NCBI GenBank assembly: GCA_000149265.1
Contig: CH002357.1
Span: 437,829-501,828, forward strand
DNA length: 64,000 bases
Direction of reading: 5' to 3'
From: Ciona savignyi
Lineage: Eukaryota; Chordata; Ascidiacea; Phlebobranchia; Cionidae
Positions 14,743 to 26,900 of this stretch are shown one piece after another. The notes beneath the pieces were generated by a model. That model saw nothing but the letters and a program-made list of their open reading frames with translations, was not told the DNA's origin and ran no database searches. Within the stretch, counting starts at the first letter, position 1, and every line of letters starts with the position of its first letter. Position numbers and translations under genes: made by a program.

Positions 14743-17700
14743 TCTACCTATGTAATCCGCCAAGTGTAGATTAATTTATCTATGTCAGTAGAACTCAAGT
14801 TGAATACTGTAACATCAACGATAAAGTTTAAAACGCTATATTAAACAGAAGAAAGCCCTAAAACAAACGGTTCCATGTATAGACAAACACTGCTGTAAAA
14901 CAGTGTGCGACCTTTACAGCTCCTGTGGTTCTGTCTTAAGAAAAGTCAATACTCAAGCTGCTGCTGTGACGTAACCTATACCACTGGGAGCTACAATACG
15001 TAGACGAACCCGTTTCACTATGCATTGTATTTTTTAAGAGATTGCAAAATTATTCCAATAGCTGATAATACAGTGGCCGCTATTTAACTAAATACGTTAC
15101 TGTGTACAATAATAATAATTAGTTATTACATGTTTAATAATCTTCTATTAAACATACATCCAACAATTGATGCAATTCCTAACTTAAAATGAAGGTTTAC
15201 TTTTATACATTTGTTCGATTTTATATGATATCACTATGGATAACTTTACTATTCCGCAAAACACGCTATGTAAAATTACAATTTTCAGCTTTTTTTCTTC
15301 ACTTTATTATAGGCTACGTCGAATAAACCGACTATGCAATAAATTATTGATCACTGGCCATACGAATTATTCCAGAGTAAATCTGGTGCAAAAACAATTA
15401 CATGACGACGGGCACCTAAAACACTAGTAATAAAGTCGCACCACACTACGTTAGAGAGATATAGCGGCACAATCTTCCAAGCCAAAGACAACACTATCTC
15501 GTCTATTTAAGAAATTTCCAAACGTTTTTCTCAGCAAGGCTTTTTGAAATAGAGTTGGCTACCGGAATCACGTCAACGTCACAAAAACTGATAACTGTTT
15601 GCAATCGTGTAGACCTGTATTCTTATACTGATTCAATTAAAATCGATAAAGGAGGGCGAGCGATCAATGTATTCGACTTATACTAATCTTTCTCTGATGG
15701 TTGTTGTAATATGAACTTCAGTAGAAGCGACGTTTTGTCATAATCCTATCTTTCTTAGATCTTTTAAACACTGGTTTAATACAAACCTCTTTACTTCTTC
15801 AATCGAACTCCTTGGCTTGGTTAGATTGCCAACTCCTTCGTTTTAATGTTAAATTATTAATACTGTTTTATTGAAGCAGTTGCTAGCACTCTGGGTTAAA
15901 CGTCCAACGCGTCACACAATCGCTGATTAAAATCGGCATTAGCGCAAAATCATTCGACTGAATGAATTGAAGCTGAACCACTACCGGAGGCACGCTTTGG
16001 TATTAAATCAACGTCACCCTATTGTTATATCACCATAGCGACAGTTAATTGAGAGGTAATAAGTTAATCGGTGTGCATTGTTTTCGCGTGGCCGCAATAG
16101 TTTGTTTTTACTATGTAGGTATTTCCATACATTTCCAATAATTACATTTAAATTTATAACTTGTACAAAATTATATTGTACAAAATCACAAAGATTTCTT
16201 TCTTTGAAACTGAGAACAATTGCAAAAAAAGTACTTTTTATGCAATGAAAACGTGCTAGGGTTATTTCAATTTGACACATTATACTGCCTCCTGTGGCTT
16301 TCCTCTTATATTAGCAGCGCCATTTATACATGTGTGTGTTGGCTAGTGGTTTTCCCGAATAGTGCGGACATATATTTTGGATATACTGGTGATGGGCACA
16401 TTGATTGGATATTTAACAAACTGAAATTGGATAATTTGAAATGACTGAAAGTATAATCATTACCCCTGTAAACACAAGAGCCAATTATTTTCAATAAAAT
16501 GACGATGAACAAACGGTTTTGGCGGCCAAACAGACAGTTTTGTGACCGAAGAAGTATCCATATATACCGAATTATGTTTAAAAACGGTCGTCGTGGTGGG
16601 CAAATCGCGGGTGTAAATGCCCGGTTATAGCAAAAAAATACAAACATATTAGTCTGGTGGTTTAGTGCGTTTTAGCCGAAGGGTTAATGTTTTAAAACTG
16701 GCCGGTAGGTAGTCGGTCTGTCCTTGGGCAAGGCACTCAGTGGATTAATGGTTCTACCAAACGTGTGAATTAAACACAACACACTGCAATTGCTGCGGTA
16801 ACCTGAGAGTGGGCGGGAAGTGATCTGACGATTGTTCGTTTGTTAACCCTCTTGGTTTTACAATTCAAGGGGATAAACATGAATATCCTATCCTCCTATC
16901 CTATTCTATTCTATAAAGGTAAATTTAAAACTAGGGACTGGGGCTATAAAAGCAATAAACTATTTGGAATTTACGATCAAAAACACACATTCCAGTTAAC
17001 AATATCTACACCCATGATTTTAAATTAATTCGACTGATATAATATATAAAAGATTCAAAGGTTGAATAACCAACACACTTTAGAAGTCACAAAATTTATA
17101 AATTCTAAGATGTTTGATTAATTTTAGTCCGGGGATCCCCTTTATACGATTCTTTATGATTCAAACCAGTCAGTATCTGTCAATTATTGACCAACCATGT
17201 CAACAGAACGGCTACAATGGCAAGTGGCGTCTAATATGTGCGTCATTACTGGACGTGAAAACAGAGGTATACCTTGTTAAATATTGTGTGCACGGATTCA
17301 CAAGAATGTCTAGGTACATTGCCAACAAAGCATGTCTCAGAAATAATCTATTTTTAGCAACGCACTATCTCGTAATGATAGCTTCTGGCCAGTTGTGGGT
17401 CACCGACATCCGGAACTAATGTAACGAGTTGTATGAATGTTGCGGTATTTTCAGGCGTTAAGGTCGATAAGACGTTGAGATAACTCATTTTAAACGCAAC
17501 GGAGGCTTTAAACTAAAATTTGCAGTTTGTTGCTTAGTTTTTTTTAGAAATAAATTATGCTTTACAAGGATACGTTGGAAAATGTGTTAAAATATAAAAA
17601 CAGTCAACGGGCACAGAGTTCCTATACACCGTAGAAGCATTTTCTTCGAACGGTCAGTTAGATGATTTTTGTGTCATGATGTACAGAGAAAAAAGCTATG

Positions 17701-17948
17701 AGTGTCTCTTAGTTTTATATTTAGCGAAATAATTAGCACTACTGAGAAATCTTGCGACAAACGCACGGTTTACATGACCGAACAATAAATCGTATACACG
17801 GTAAGGCTTTATGGATATTTTTAGTAATACTTTGGTCTGCTTTTTGTCACAACTATTTACATATCATTAGTCTTTAAATTATGTTTATATGAATGTTACT
17901 TTTTGGACAGGAAAAAAATCTCAGAAAAGTACTAAAGCAACGAGTAAT
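14743..17948. other. intergenic between Rab12 and sepiapterin reductase
   Basis: Divergent promoter region of two genes. Open frames of 60-107 codons here (for example 16014-16280, 16324-16647, 17114-17419) overlap each other on both strands and have no splice partners or known motif. A SINE fragment occupies 16697-16895. Confidence 0.55.
16697..16895 (+). mobile_element. SINE copy A (5' truncated)
   Basis: Shares with 53455-53745 a series of blocks in the same order: TAGTCGGT...GTCCTTxGGCAAGGCAC, TGG(G)TTCTACCAAA, ACAACACA, GGTAACC, GATCTGACGAT, then GGGGATAAACATGAATATCC and a TCCTAT-rich tail. The tRNA-like head seen in the other copy is missing here, so this copy is 5' truncated. Confidence 0.75.
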
Positions 17949-18822
17949 ATGTCTATTTTTACTGTTCCTTCGTTCTGTGTTGTTACCGGTGCCAGTCGAG
18001 GGATAGGTCGCAGCATTGCTGAACAACTTTCTTCCCGTTTTGCGCAAGGTTCAAAGATAGTGCTCGTTGCACGGACACAACAGGGGCTGTTGGACACCAA
18101 AACGCAGGTGGAAACTGCTGCGAAGAATTGTACGGTCGTGTGTGTTGTGGCAAATTTATCCAATCCAGAAGAAATTGCTTATGCCTGTAAGTGCATAATA
18201 ACTTCAGCACGCAGTGGAAACTTCGAACACGCAATTTTGATACATAATGCGGGTTCCTTGGCTGATGTGTCGAAAAAACTAATGTACACCGACGACTGCA
18301 CAGAAATGACAAAATTCTGGACCCTAAATATTTCATCGGTCGTGTCTCTAACTTCCGCCTTCCTAAGGCACTTTAGTGGAAACAAGGATGTAAGAAAGAC
18401 CATCGTGCAAATCAGTTCCCGAGCGTCAGAGCTACCCTCGCCAGGTTTTGGACTGTATGGGTCCGCAAAAGCAGCGCGGCTACAGCTCTTTCGGGTATTT
18501 TTTAAAATAAATTATAATTTTTTTAAATCTTAACACTACTTTTACAATTTAAAGTATATTACTTTCTTTCAAGGTTTTAGCGGTAGAAGAACCGGACGTG
18601 CGTGTTCTCAGTTACGCGCCTGGTCCGGTGAATACGGAGATGTGGAATGTTGCCTTGAATGATAACCACAGCAGTGAGATGAGAACCGTCTTTCAAAACA
18701 TGGTGGATGGCGGAATGGTGAGGGAGCCAGAGGTTACTGTGAGATACTTAATTCAACACTTAGAAGCTGATCAGTTTGCCTCCGGCGATCATATTAAAAT
18801 GCCTGATGAAGCCCAAAAGTAA
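17949..18822 (+). CDS. SPR: sepiapterin reductase
   Basis: NADPH-dependent short-chain dehydrogenase of 264 aa that makes the last reduction step(s) of tetrahydrobiopterin synthesis in the cytosol. Two exons, 17949-18494 and 18574-18822, joined in phase 0. The Rossmann nucleotide motif TGASRGIG is at residues 13-20, the NAG motif follows INA-type strand LIHNAGSLADVSK, and the catalytic Ser (156/157), Tyr170 and Lys174 sit in YGSAKAAR. The second exon opens VLAVEEPDVRVLSYAPGPVN, closely matching the vertebrate SPR segment LEEPNVRVLNYAPGPLDT. Length is that of the vertebrate enzyme (about 261 aa). An in-frame ATG exists 20 codons upstream, but ATG 17949 gives the expected short N-terminus. Confidence 0.93.
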
Positions 18823-20053
18823 TTTCTCACCAGCACATGTTGCGGACAACACTTGTGCTGAGTATTTAAAGCTGTGTATAAAGAATGTTGATTAATAGTT
18901 TCTGTATATAACTGTATATAACCAAAAAATGATTTATAACCTTATCGTTCCTAATGTTCCATAAATCAAACTATTATTGTAAATATTATTTTTACTTTGG
19001 ATACAATTTATACCACGCAGTGAATTCTACTTAAAAGGGTCTAAGTGACGAGCCCTTTATGGGTTCAAAACTTAGCCCGGTAAAAATCAACAATTACATT
19101 TCACATATAATAAACTCTTTGTTGAGAGGCTTCCATGTGCAGGCTAATAAGAAATATTGTCTGGTTTATGGATGCTTGTACAGTATCCAAAATGCAATTA
19201 AAATAGTCCACTGTGCTGTTAATTGGTAATGTGAGATGTATGACGTCTGCGTTATATACGCAAGTCTGAGTTAAACGTCATATGTATTGATGACACATGC
19301 CAATCAAGGTGGAAAGTAACAAGCGGTTCGACAGAGTAAGATAGTATATTTGTACTTAAACCCAGTGGTGGAAAAAACGGCAATCGATACAATACTATCC
19401 CCATAATACAACGTGCCAGGAATCGGAATCCCAGACGTATTACAGTGTTGGCTACTTGTTATTAAAATTATTTAAAATGGCCATTCGATTTCTTTAAATC
19501 GATGGCTATCGAGTGCCTTGTTAAAGAACACAATAATAAGAACACTCATACGTACATCGATCCATACGTGCAAATGACCGCAATGCAATTCGTTATTTTA
19601 TGGGTTTTTGTTGCAGTGTGGCTCTACTAGTTTTTAATTCGCTTGCTTGTTTTTATATTAAAAACGACGGCGATACAGCATGAATAACAATTATATGACT
19701 TTTAACCCAGTCCGCCCCCCCCAAAAATAGACATAACATTAAATTAATAATAAACTGTTTTTTTTTTTATCTTTAACATATTCCAAATGTATATACCTGC
19801 CCAGTGCGTAAATAAACTAAAAATATAATATTTCGGAGTTTTTCTTTATTATCCATAGTACAATAAATCAATTATTGACAGAAAGGAACACATAGAGAGG
19901 TGAATTGGGACAGAAAGGTAAACGGCAAAATCAGACAAGTTTTTAAAAAGGAATGTACCACAGCGTATTAAGGTTCCACTCGTTATGTTAACCTTCCCGA
20001 ACACCGTCCAAACTATATTTCGTCGGACTAAAATGTTAGGAATTCTGCATAGA
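18823..20053. other. convergent 3' flanks
   Basis: Holds the 3' UTRs of sepiapterin reductase (+) and the serine-rich gene (-). No coding sequence supported. A C-run and a T-run near 19715-19770 are the only simple-sequence features. Confidence 0.5.
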
Positions 20054-23000
20054 TTAAAATTGCAGTTTGTTTTTATCCTTTCCATTTACGGCAAAAACAG
20101 ATAACTGTGGGGAGGAATAGCTCAGCGCTTTGTTCATTTGTCTTCCGCCTGACAATTCTGTTGAATTCTCCTTCTGAAGGTTCTGCTGACTTTTCGTATC
20201 AACCGATTTTCGGCTTTGCGACGGAGTTCTCTTTTTAGTGAACGACATCAAACGCTTTTTTAAACTTGGTTTAGATGACACCGGTTTTGCCTTGACGCTG
20301 CTGCTTCGCGCGTTTCGCTCCACAGATTTCATGACTTGAGTCTCTACTGCCGACTGCTGGCAGTTTGAATCCCGAAGGTCTAGCGATAAAACGGCAGGTT
20401 CGGGCACCGAGCCTTCCCTCCAATTCCCACTTCGGACGTCCCACACGCTCTGGGTAGGAAGACTCGATCTTCGAGCTTTTCTCCCTCTGGATGACTTCCT
20501 GGACAACCTCCGCATCAACGTGTTACTCTTGTGTTCTTGTATTGCGGTTCTGTTAGGAGAGTAGGAATACTCCTCGGATGCTTCTAACTCATCTGATGCA
20601 ATGCAGTTGTAGCTTGTATTTTTACTCGTGTTCTGTTCAGCTTCTGCCCTGCTTTTGAAATCGGCGGGTTCAATAACTGAAAGGCGGGTATGAGGGACAG
20701 CTAGTGTTTTGCCATCGGAAGGAATGTTATTGTTATTGTTGCTGAGGTTGCTATTCATGCAAAGACGAATGCTGGCTTTTTTCTCCTCGTGTGATTGTGT
20801 CCTCGGTGCCGATCCGTTGTTAACGAACTTTCTAAACGCCTTCCATGGTCCTTTATGCGGCGATAATAAGGCCTGCAAACAGGAAAGTATGTTTCAATTT
20901 CTTAAATTAATGTACAATTGGCTTAATATTTTGAAACATGTTAAACATAGGTAGATATTTACCTTGTCACTGTTTTGTGAATTGCTACTGATGCGACTCC
21001 ATCGGTTTTGTTCCGCTCCCATTGAGTTTCGGTTTGAATCACTTCCATCTGAATCTGATTCCTTTGACCTTGTCCTGCCTTTGTTCAGATCAAAAGTAAA
21101 CCAAGCGTCGTCTGCATTGTTGGTGACGCAGGTGGTCTGTCGACGAGCACGAACCGGATCGAATGTTGCATAGTCTCCTGCTTGTAACGCGCTCAGGTCA
21201 ATGCTTTCATTCTCGCCGGTAGATGACGGCCGAGAGCAACTCGAATGTCGTGTGTTCACAGACGATGTCTGAGATTTGCTTCTTCGACCGACAGTCCCGT
21301 AATGTGTGTGGCGTTTCAACATACTCGTGCTCTTCTTTTTGCCTGATGGAATATTCACATGACTTTCCACTTTTGTTTCTTCGGTGCTCGTTGGTTGCGA
21401 TGGGTACAATGTTCGATGTATTCGCTTTCGTGTATGCAGTATTTTCTGCAAAATTTAAACATTTACTCTCTGGTCCAACACAAACACATAAGTATGTTTA
21501 TAATATTCAAGTATTGCGGCATGTTAATTCAAGCACTACTCACCGCTATGTCAAGATCCGCATATTTCGGGTTCGGCCTGTCGTCTCCGCTTTCAATCCC
21601 GGATGTGGAGATAGCAGAAGAATTGGAAACCACGGAATCGGTGGCGGAAGTGGCGGAAGATCGTTTGGAAGACGTTGATTCATTCGCTTCGTTCGCTTCT
21701 GGATAGATCAAATCAAAAATAATGTTAACTCTGATTATGTTGTCGTTTATTAAGTAATGCGATCAATTATAAATTAAGTTTATAATATGTTTTAAACTTT
21801 AATACACGTTTTCCCATGTTTAATTTTTTCTTGTGGCAAAAACAAAATTTCGTTTGTAGTTTAATTTGTGTCATAGCATTGTGTTTGGTAAACTGAATAT
21901 TATATTTCATCCACCTTTTTAAACCTTATGGCAGAGGTCATATATCATTGTTGTAAACAGTGAAACGCACAACACATAAATCAGCCTCGAGCTGTTATAA
22001 CATTCGCAATTGTGATTAATTCCTATTTTGGGGGCGAGTTTTACTTACCACCACCGGCTCCCCCATCTTCATTTGTTTTAGGCGACGGTGACGTCATAAA
22101 ATCCAAAACTTCGTCATAGTCGCTGTCGTCGAAGACAGATGTTCGATTCTCCTCACTAACCGTACACTTGCTCATTCCGGCCACGATAGAGTTCTCGTTT
22201 ATAATACCGTATTCCTCAGAGTTGTCTTGGTCCGAAGACTTGCCTGTGAAAATGTATTTAAAAAATTCATCCTTCATACAAACTAAAATTAATACACATG
22301 ATTGGAAAACGTGCATTAGAAATGTTAATTACCAGTTTCGTTAACAAGTTGATTCTGACGTAGGTTAAGTTCAGCTTCGTTGGTTTCTGGCAATCTTATG
22401 TTATTGGTGTTTGAGTTATCTTGGTTATTCTTCAAAGGCCCATTATCTGCAGAATAAAGATATTCAGTACAGACCTTTTTATGTATCGCACGCGCCAGCT
22501 GAGATCTATTAAACACTCGGACACTTAAAAGGATGGCAGTTATATTCTCTATTTTCAAGGCGTGATTTCACAAGGCGTATTTTCGTGAAACATAAAAAGC
22601 CAAACTTAATTTTGCAGCGATCGCCCTGCAGTCCAACTGGAACCGTTTAAAGGTTATAAGCTTGCTATAATAACACTCAACCCACAAAAGCTTTTACTGT
22701 GCCAGGTATATAGTCGTTTGCACGGCATTTTCGTTTGTAAAGCTCGTGCCATGCTAAACCTATTCAACATAGTAAATTGAAATAATGTAGTTAGGCTGAC
22801 TTCATAGTTTCACTCTTGCCTGTCCAAATTACCGTTTTTTAATATATATCCTTTCAATTGCAAATAGACAAAAGGCATAAGTTTAATACGAAGCTTTTGA
22901 TGCGGGAAGAAAAAGTTCTTTGAACCGTAAGTGATAAATTAGTCCAAACGTCCATGTTTTTTTGCAACGACAAGATTTTGTTTAAAATTTACAATTACCG

Positions 23001-23429
23001 TAGAACGAGTACGCATGTCACGGGTGATGAGTGGTGTTTACGATAAATCAGATGTTATGATTAAGTCGAGCTATTTTACTCATTCGTTCAATATCCGCCA
23101 CCAGTTTGAGTCAACCCATATGTTTGACTTCAGCTAAGACGAATTGCTACGATAACCTCCATTATAAATTAGTGAACTTACCGCCGACGTAAATTGGTGA
23201 CAGTCGAGTCGTCCCACTTTGCTGGGAATCGAACCGATCTCGCACAAAATCGCTCAAGCGTTGATTGATGATTACGTCATTATTCACGTGACTCCGGGAA
23301 GGTTCTTGTATTTGAATCATACTGTCTTGGTCGGAGACGCTCAAACTCTTGTATCTTATTCCGTTTGTTGTGTAACAGTTCCTATCGCCAGGTCCTTTGT
23401 TACAAAATGAAGTCTCGCTTGGACGAGAT
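20054..23429 (-). CDS. serine-rich, probably disordered protein (5' end uncertain)
   Basis: I do not recognise the family. Six minus-strand exons join in phase to at least 670 codons: 23429-23182, 22446-22333, 22243-22049, 21698-21544, 21445-20963, 20872-20054. Each has a good acceptor and donor (for example TTTGCAG, GTAAGT). The product is rich in S, T, N, D, E and K, with acidic patches (FDDSDYDEVLDFMTSPSP, residues about 160-178), basic patches (RRLSRKSSRGRKARRSS; KPSLKKRLMSFTKKRTPSQS) and one ordered-looking segment (HKGPWKAFRKFVNNGS) at the start of the last exon. No membrane helix. The first listed exon is open up to an acceptor-like TATAG, so either a 5' coding exon is missing or translation starts at ATG 23318-23320. 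A non-coding exon ending near 23830 (donor GTAAGG) would fit. Possible phosphoprotein or scaffold; function unknown. Confidence 0.7.
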
Positions 23430-23954
23430 CTATAAAAGATGGAATTTAATTATAAACAATGTAACAATGTAAGTTTCTTTCAAAATACGAAATTCAAACC
23501 TTATCTATCGGTCCAGACAAAAATAATTCCTCAACAAAGATTACACAAATCAGCAGCTCATAAACCCGCGTAAAACATAAACCAATAAACAACTGCCGGT
23601 AAAAATAAGTTTAATAACTTGCTTCTGCTGACACTAGTCTTATTTATAAATCGGTTTCGAGCATATTAACTGTAATGGTGTGCTTGTGTTAAACTATATC
23701 AACCACTATCTTATCTTAGAAGCACAACTTCTGTTTATACACCGTCATCTCTGACAAAAAAACACAGAGCAAATATAATAAATGTTATGAGTAAAACAAA
23801 TAATAACCTAATAAAAATACACCTTACAAATACTGCTGACTAAATTTCCACGCGTCTGTTAACGGTCCGGCCTCTTTCTGATTAAATCTCAGACTGAACG
23901 GGACAATAAATACGAGGCGTAGTTTGCGCGACATGACGCTCGTGCGTTGACGTA

Positions 23955-23962
23955 TGACGTCA
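23955..23962. promoter_or_regulatory. CRE palindrome TGACGTCA
   Basis: A perfect cAMP-response element (CREB/ATF site), flanked by further TGACGTA half sites (23948 and 23964 area). It lies about 500 bp upstream of the first coding exon of the serine-rich gene and close to the putative 5' non-coding exon, so it is placed as in a promoter. Site identity is seen; function is inferred. Confidence 0.45.
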
Positions 23963-26900
23963 TTGACGTAGCGCCTCTGGCAGAAAGATACCAGTGATCG
24001 GCTATCATTTATCTAGTATTGCATCCAAAGAAAATATGCATCGTTAGCATCAATAAGCAAACATCTCGTTTCCAAGCATCCTATGTTATTCCTTGAATCA
24101 CACAGCAAAAAAGCTGGACTAACGATTTAGGCTTACGTCTAGCGTTGCGTCTGACGTAAGTAATCCGCGATGATGCACTAACTCTGCCTTACACCAAGCG
24201 GATGCAGGTTAGTGACACTTGTTAAATTTAAGAACATTTAGTTGCGTATTGCAGTCAAACGTGCGTATATTCCACCTGAACTAAGCGCTATCACCGCAAA
24301 ATAAACCTCATATCCGTTTTTAAAACTTAACTGACCCGCTTTACATTTATCAAACAAATCAGCTTAAAATATGTCTCTCTATGTTCAAACGCTGTATATT
24401 CTATTTCACATTGTATTTTATACAGATAATCCATTGTATAGCCAGGGTTATTGTGTGTATGGCCAAGGATGTTGTCAACTAAAAACCGCGCAAACTACAA
24501 TAGTTACAAACGGCACGTTTTATTCACATATTAAAGCGATGTGATTTTTACATTCCATGATGAGTCACAATTTGATGTCAAGTTGTGTAAACTGTAACCA
24601 CGCACAGCTTAGTTGCTTCCAACCATGCGATTTTAGTGGGCGAAGGCGGTTCACATGTTATGCGAGCCGTCTAAACAACGTTAAGGTGTAATATTAGGAA
24701 ACTGATTCACTTCTGGTTCCGACTGCGAAAGCGCAAAAAGGTATACCGCTGTTTGGGTAGTGCCAGTCACGCGTTATCACTTCGATTTTGTCGCAAACCC
24801 CTCCTTAACCGGTCTAGCATGAAAGCGCAAGCCGCGGAAGGAAGCGACTTTGTTTGTCACTACACTAAAGTATCCGAATCCTGGATTAAATCTTGGGTTA
24901 ATCAGCGTCGTTTGTTGTGGTGCTGACGTGGGAATCTGTAGCGTCCAAAACCCCACGGAAAACGGTATGTTTGTAAACACTCCTCAATGACAGTTAAATT
25001 GTGAATACAAGGTAACATGACGCAGATTCAACCCGTTTCCGATAGATGTGTCGTGTTGAAATGTATTAAAATGTAACTCAAGCAACTGTCACGAGCGAAA
25101 TCGCCTTGAAATGGCCAAAAACGTCTATGAATAATTTTAAGTGCAGGCATTGATTTCTGATGTCGCTACGGTTAAATGGCCAGGGCGGAAATACCACATG
25201 CCGTAACTAGCACCTTGTTACGTGTTTGTGAGTTGGCACCAGTTGCCCGTGTGTGGTCTGTAATTCCAAAATACAGCATTCTTTTCCCCTAGATTTGTTT
25301 GAACTCGTTAATAACTTCTTTGTTGCAGACATCTATAAATAGTTTCTGGCAGACCGAACAGTCGAGATCTAGATTATTTAATTTGTATTAATCGTTTGCC
25401 CAACTTCCAATCACGAATGCCGAGGTTACTAGGCAATCAGACACGATGCGAAATCACGCATATTTAACTTAGAACCAATACATGATCAAATCAATCTAAC
25501 ATTTTAGGATGTTTCAACCGTCTGCACGTATCGAATAATTAGCGGACTGTTTTACACGGAAAAACAGCATGTGGCTTAGCTCCTTGTTCGGTTAAAATTT
25601 TGTTTGGCGAGTTCAGTTCAGTTAACCTGCGGGGTTAAACGACCTAGCAACTTTATATTCTGCATTGCAGCAAACTCGAATAACCCTAAGGTTCGCATTA
25701 TATATATATACTCCGGAAGTAGTTTACATTGCGGTACAATCGTTTGCATCTTTCACCCAGGGTCACCACAATCTCAATGGATTATTCGTTTGTAAATGAA
25801 TATTTTCGTATCTCTCCAAATGCGTCATTAAAACACATGTACGTCACTTCTCAGCGAGTCAGGGAACGAATCGCTGCATTTGTTGCTTTAACGATGTTTT
25901 ATTCAAATTGCGACGAAACGCATGTGTTAAGTTGAGTATCCAGCATGAATCATTTGTATTAGTAGAAATGACCGGTATTTACGTAATCACATGAAGCAAG
26001 TTTAAAATAATAGCGAAATGAAAATCATGGACGCTCCAAATTCATGATACTCTTCGATCATTGAAATAGTTATCCAAATACGATTGCGATAATGAGCGAC
26101 CATATTTTGATCCAAATCGTTTTCTTCTAAACTGACATTCTCAGACAATAACCTTTATTGAAGTAAAACTTGGATGTTTTCTTATAGTTAATAAGACGAG
26201 CTTCCGTTCTGGACTGTCTTAAATAAACCACACGAAACACGCATATCTGTTGTTGTTGGGTTATTTCTAGGCGCTGTGTAGTTACAAACAATAATAATGC
26301 CTATATACAGTCATTGCTGATATTTGTCTTTCTACCTGTCTAAGACAATCACTTTCCAGAAAAACAATTGTTTTCCTCTATGTCACTGGAATTAAATGTC
26401 CGGTTACAACTGCGCAATCGTTGAACGACTGGCATTCCTACCTTGGAACAATTGGTATTGCGCTGCGAAACATAAAACCAAGGGGTCGTGTTACACTTTG
26501 TCGAACAACGTTTCAGCAATATTTAGATTTCGCGCAATCGGAACAGAGAAGTGGAGTAATTGGAAGCTTTCCATTAATCCATTCCATGCCAAACGCGATG
26601 CAAAATTAAACCCCAACACGCGGCTGTGGAACTTAACGCAAGTGCGGTCGCAGTTAAAAAAGCAGGCGCGCGCCGAATTTTAGGAAGTTGTTTGTGTGGG
26701 AATTGGGAAATCGAGCAATGTTAAAACGAGGGAACATCAAGTCATGCACAACACGCTTCCGAACGATCGCCTTTATTTAGCAAACTATTTGCATTACATC
26801 AGAATCGCTTATACTATATTAAAAGCATGAGTCTTCGCACAACATTTGACTTATACACCATCAGCATGTACATTTTTGGAAAGAAGAGCGACTAAACTTT

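Noticed and set aside
17114-17419. 101-codon frame upstream of sepiapterin reductase
   Set aside because: No known motif, no acceptor/donor chain and no in-phase link to the SPR exons.
17889-17948. 20-codon N-terminal extension of sepiapterin reductase
   Set aside because: ATG 17949 gives the family-typical N-terminus just before the Rossmann motif; the extension is not conserved in character.
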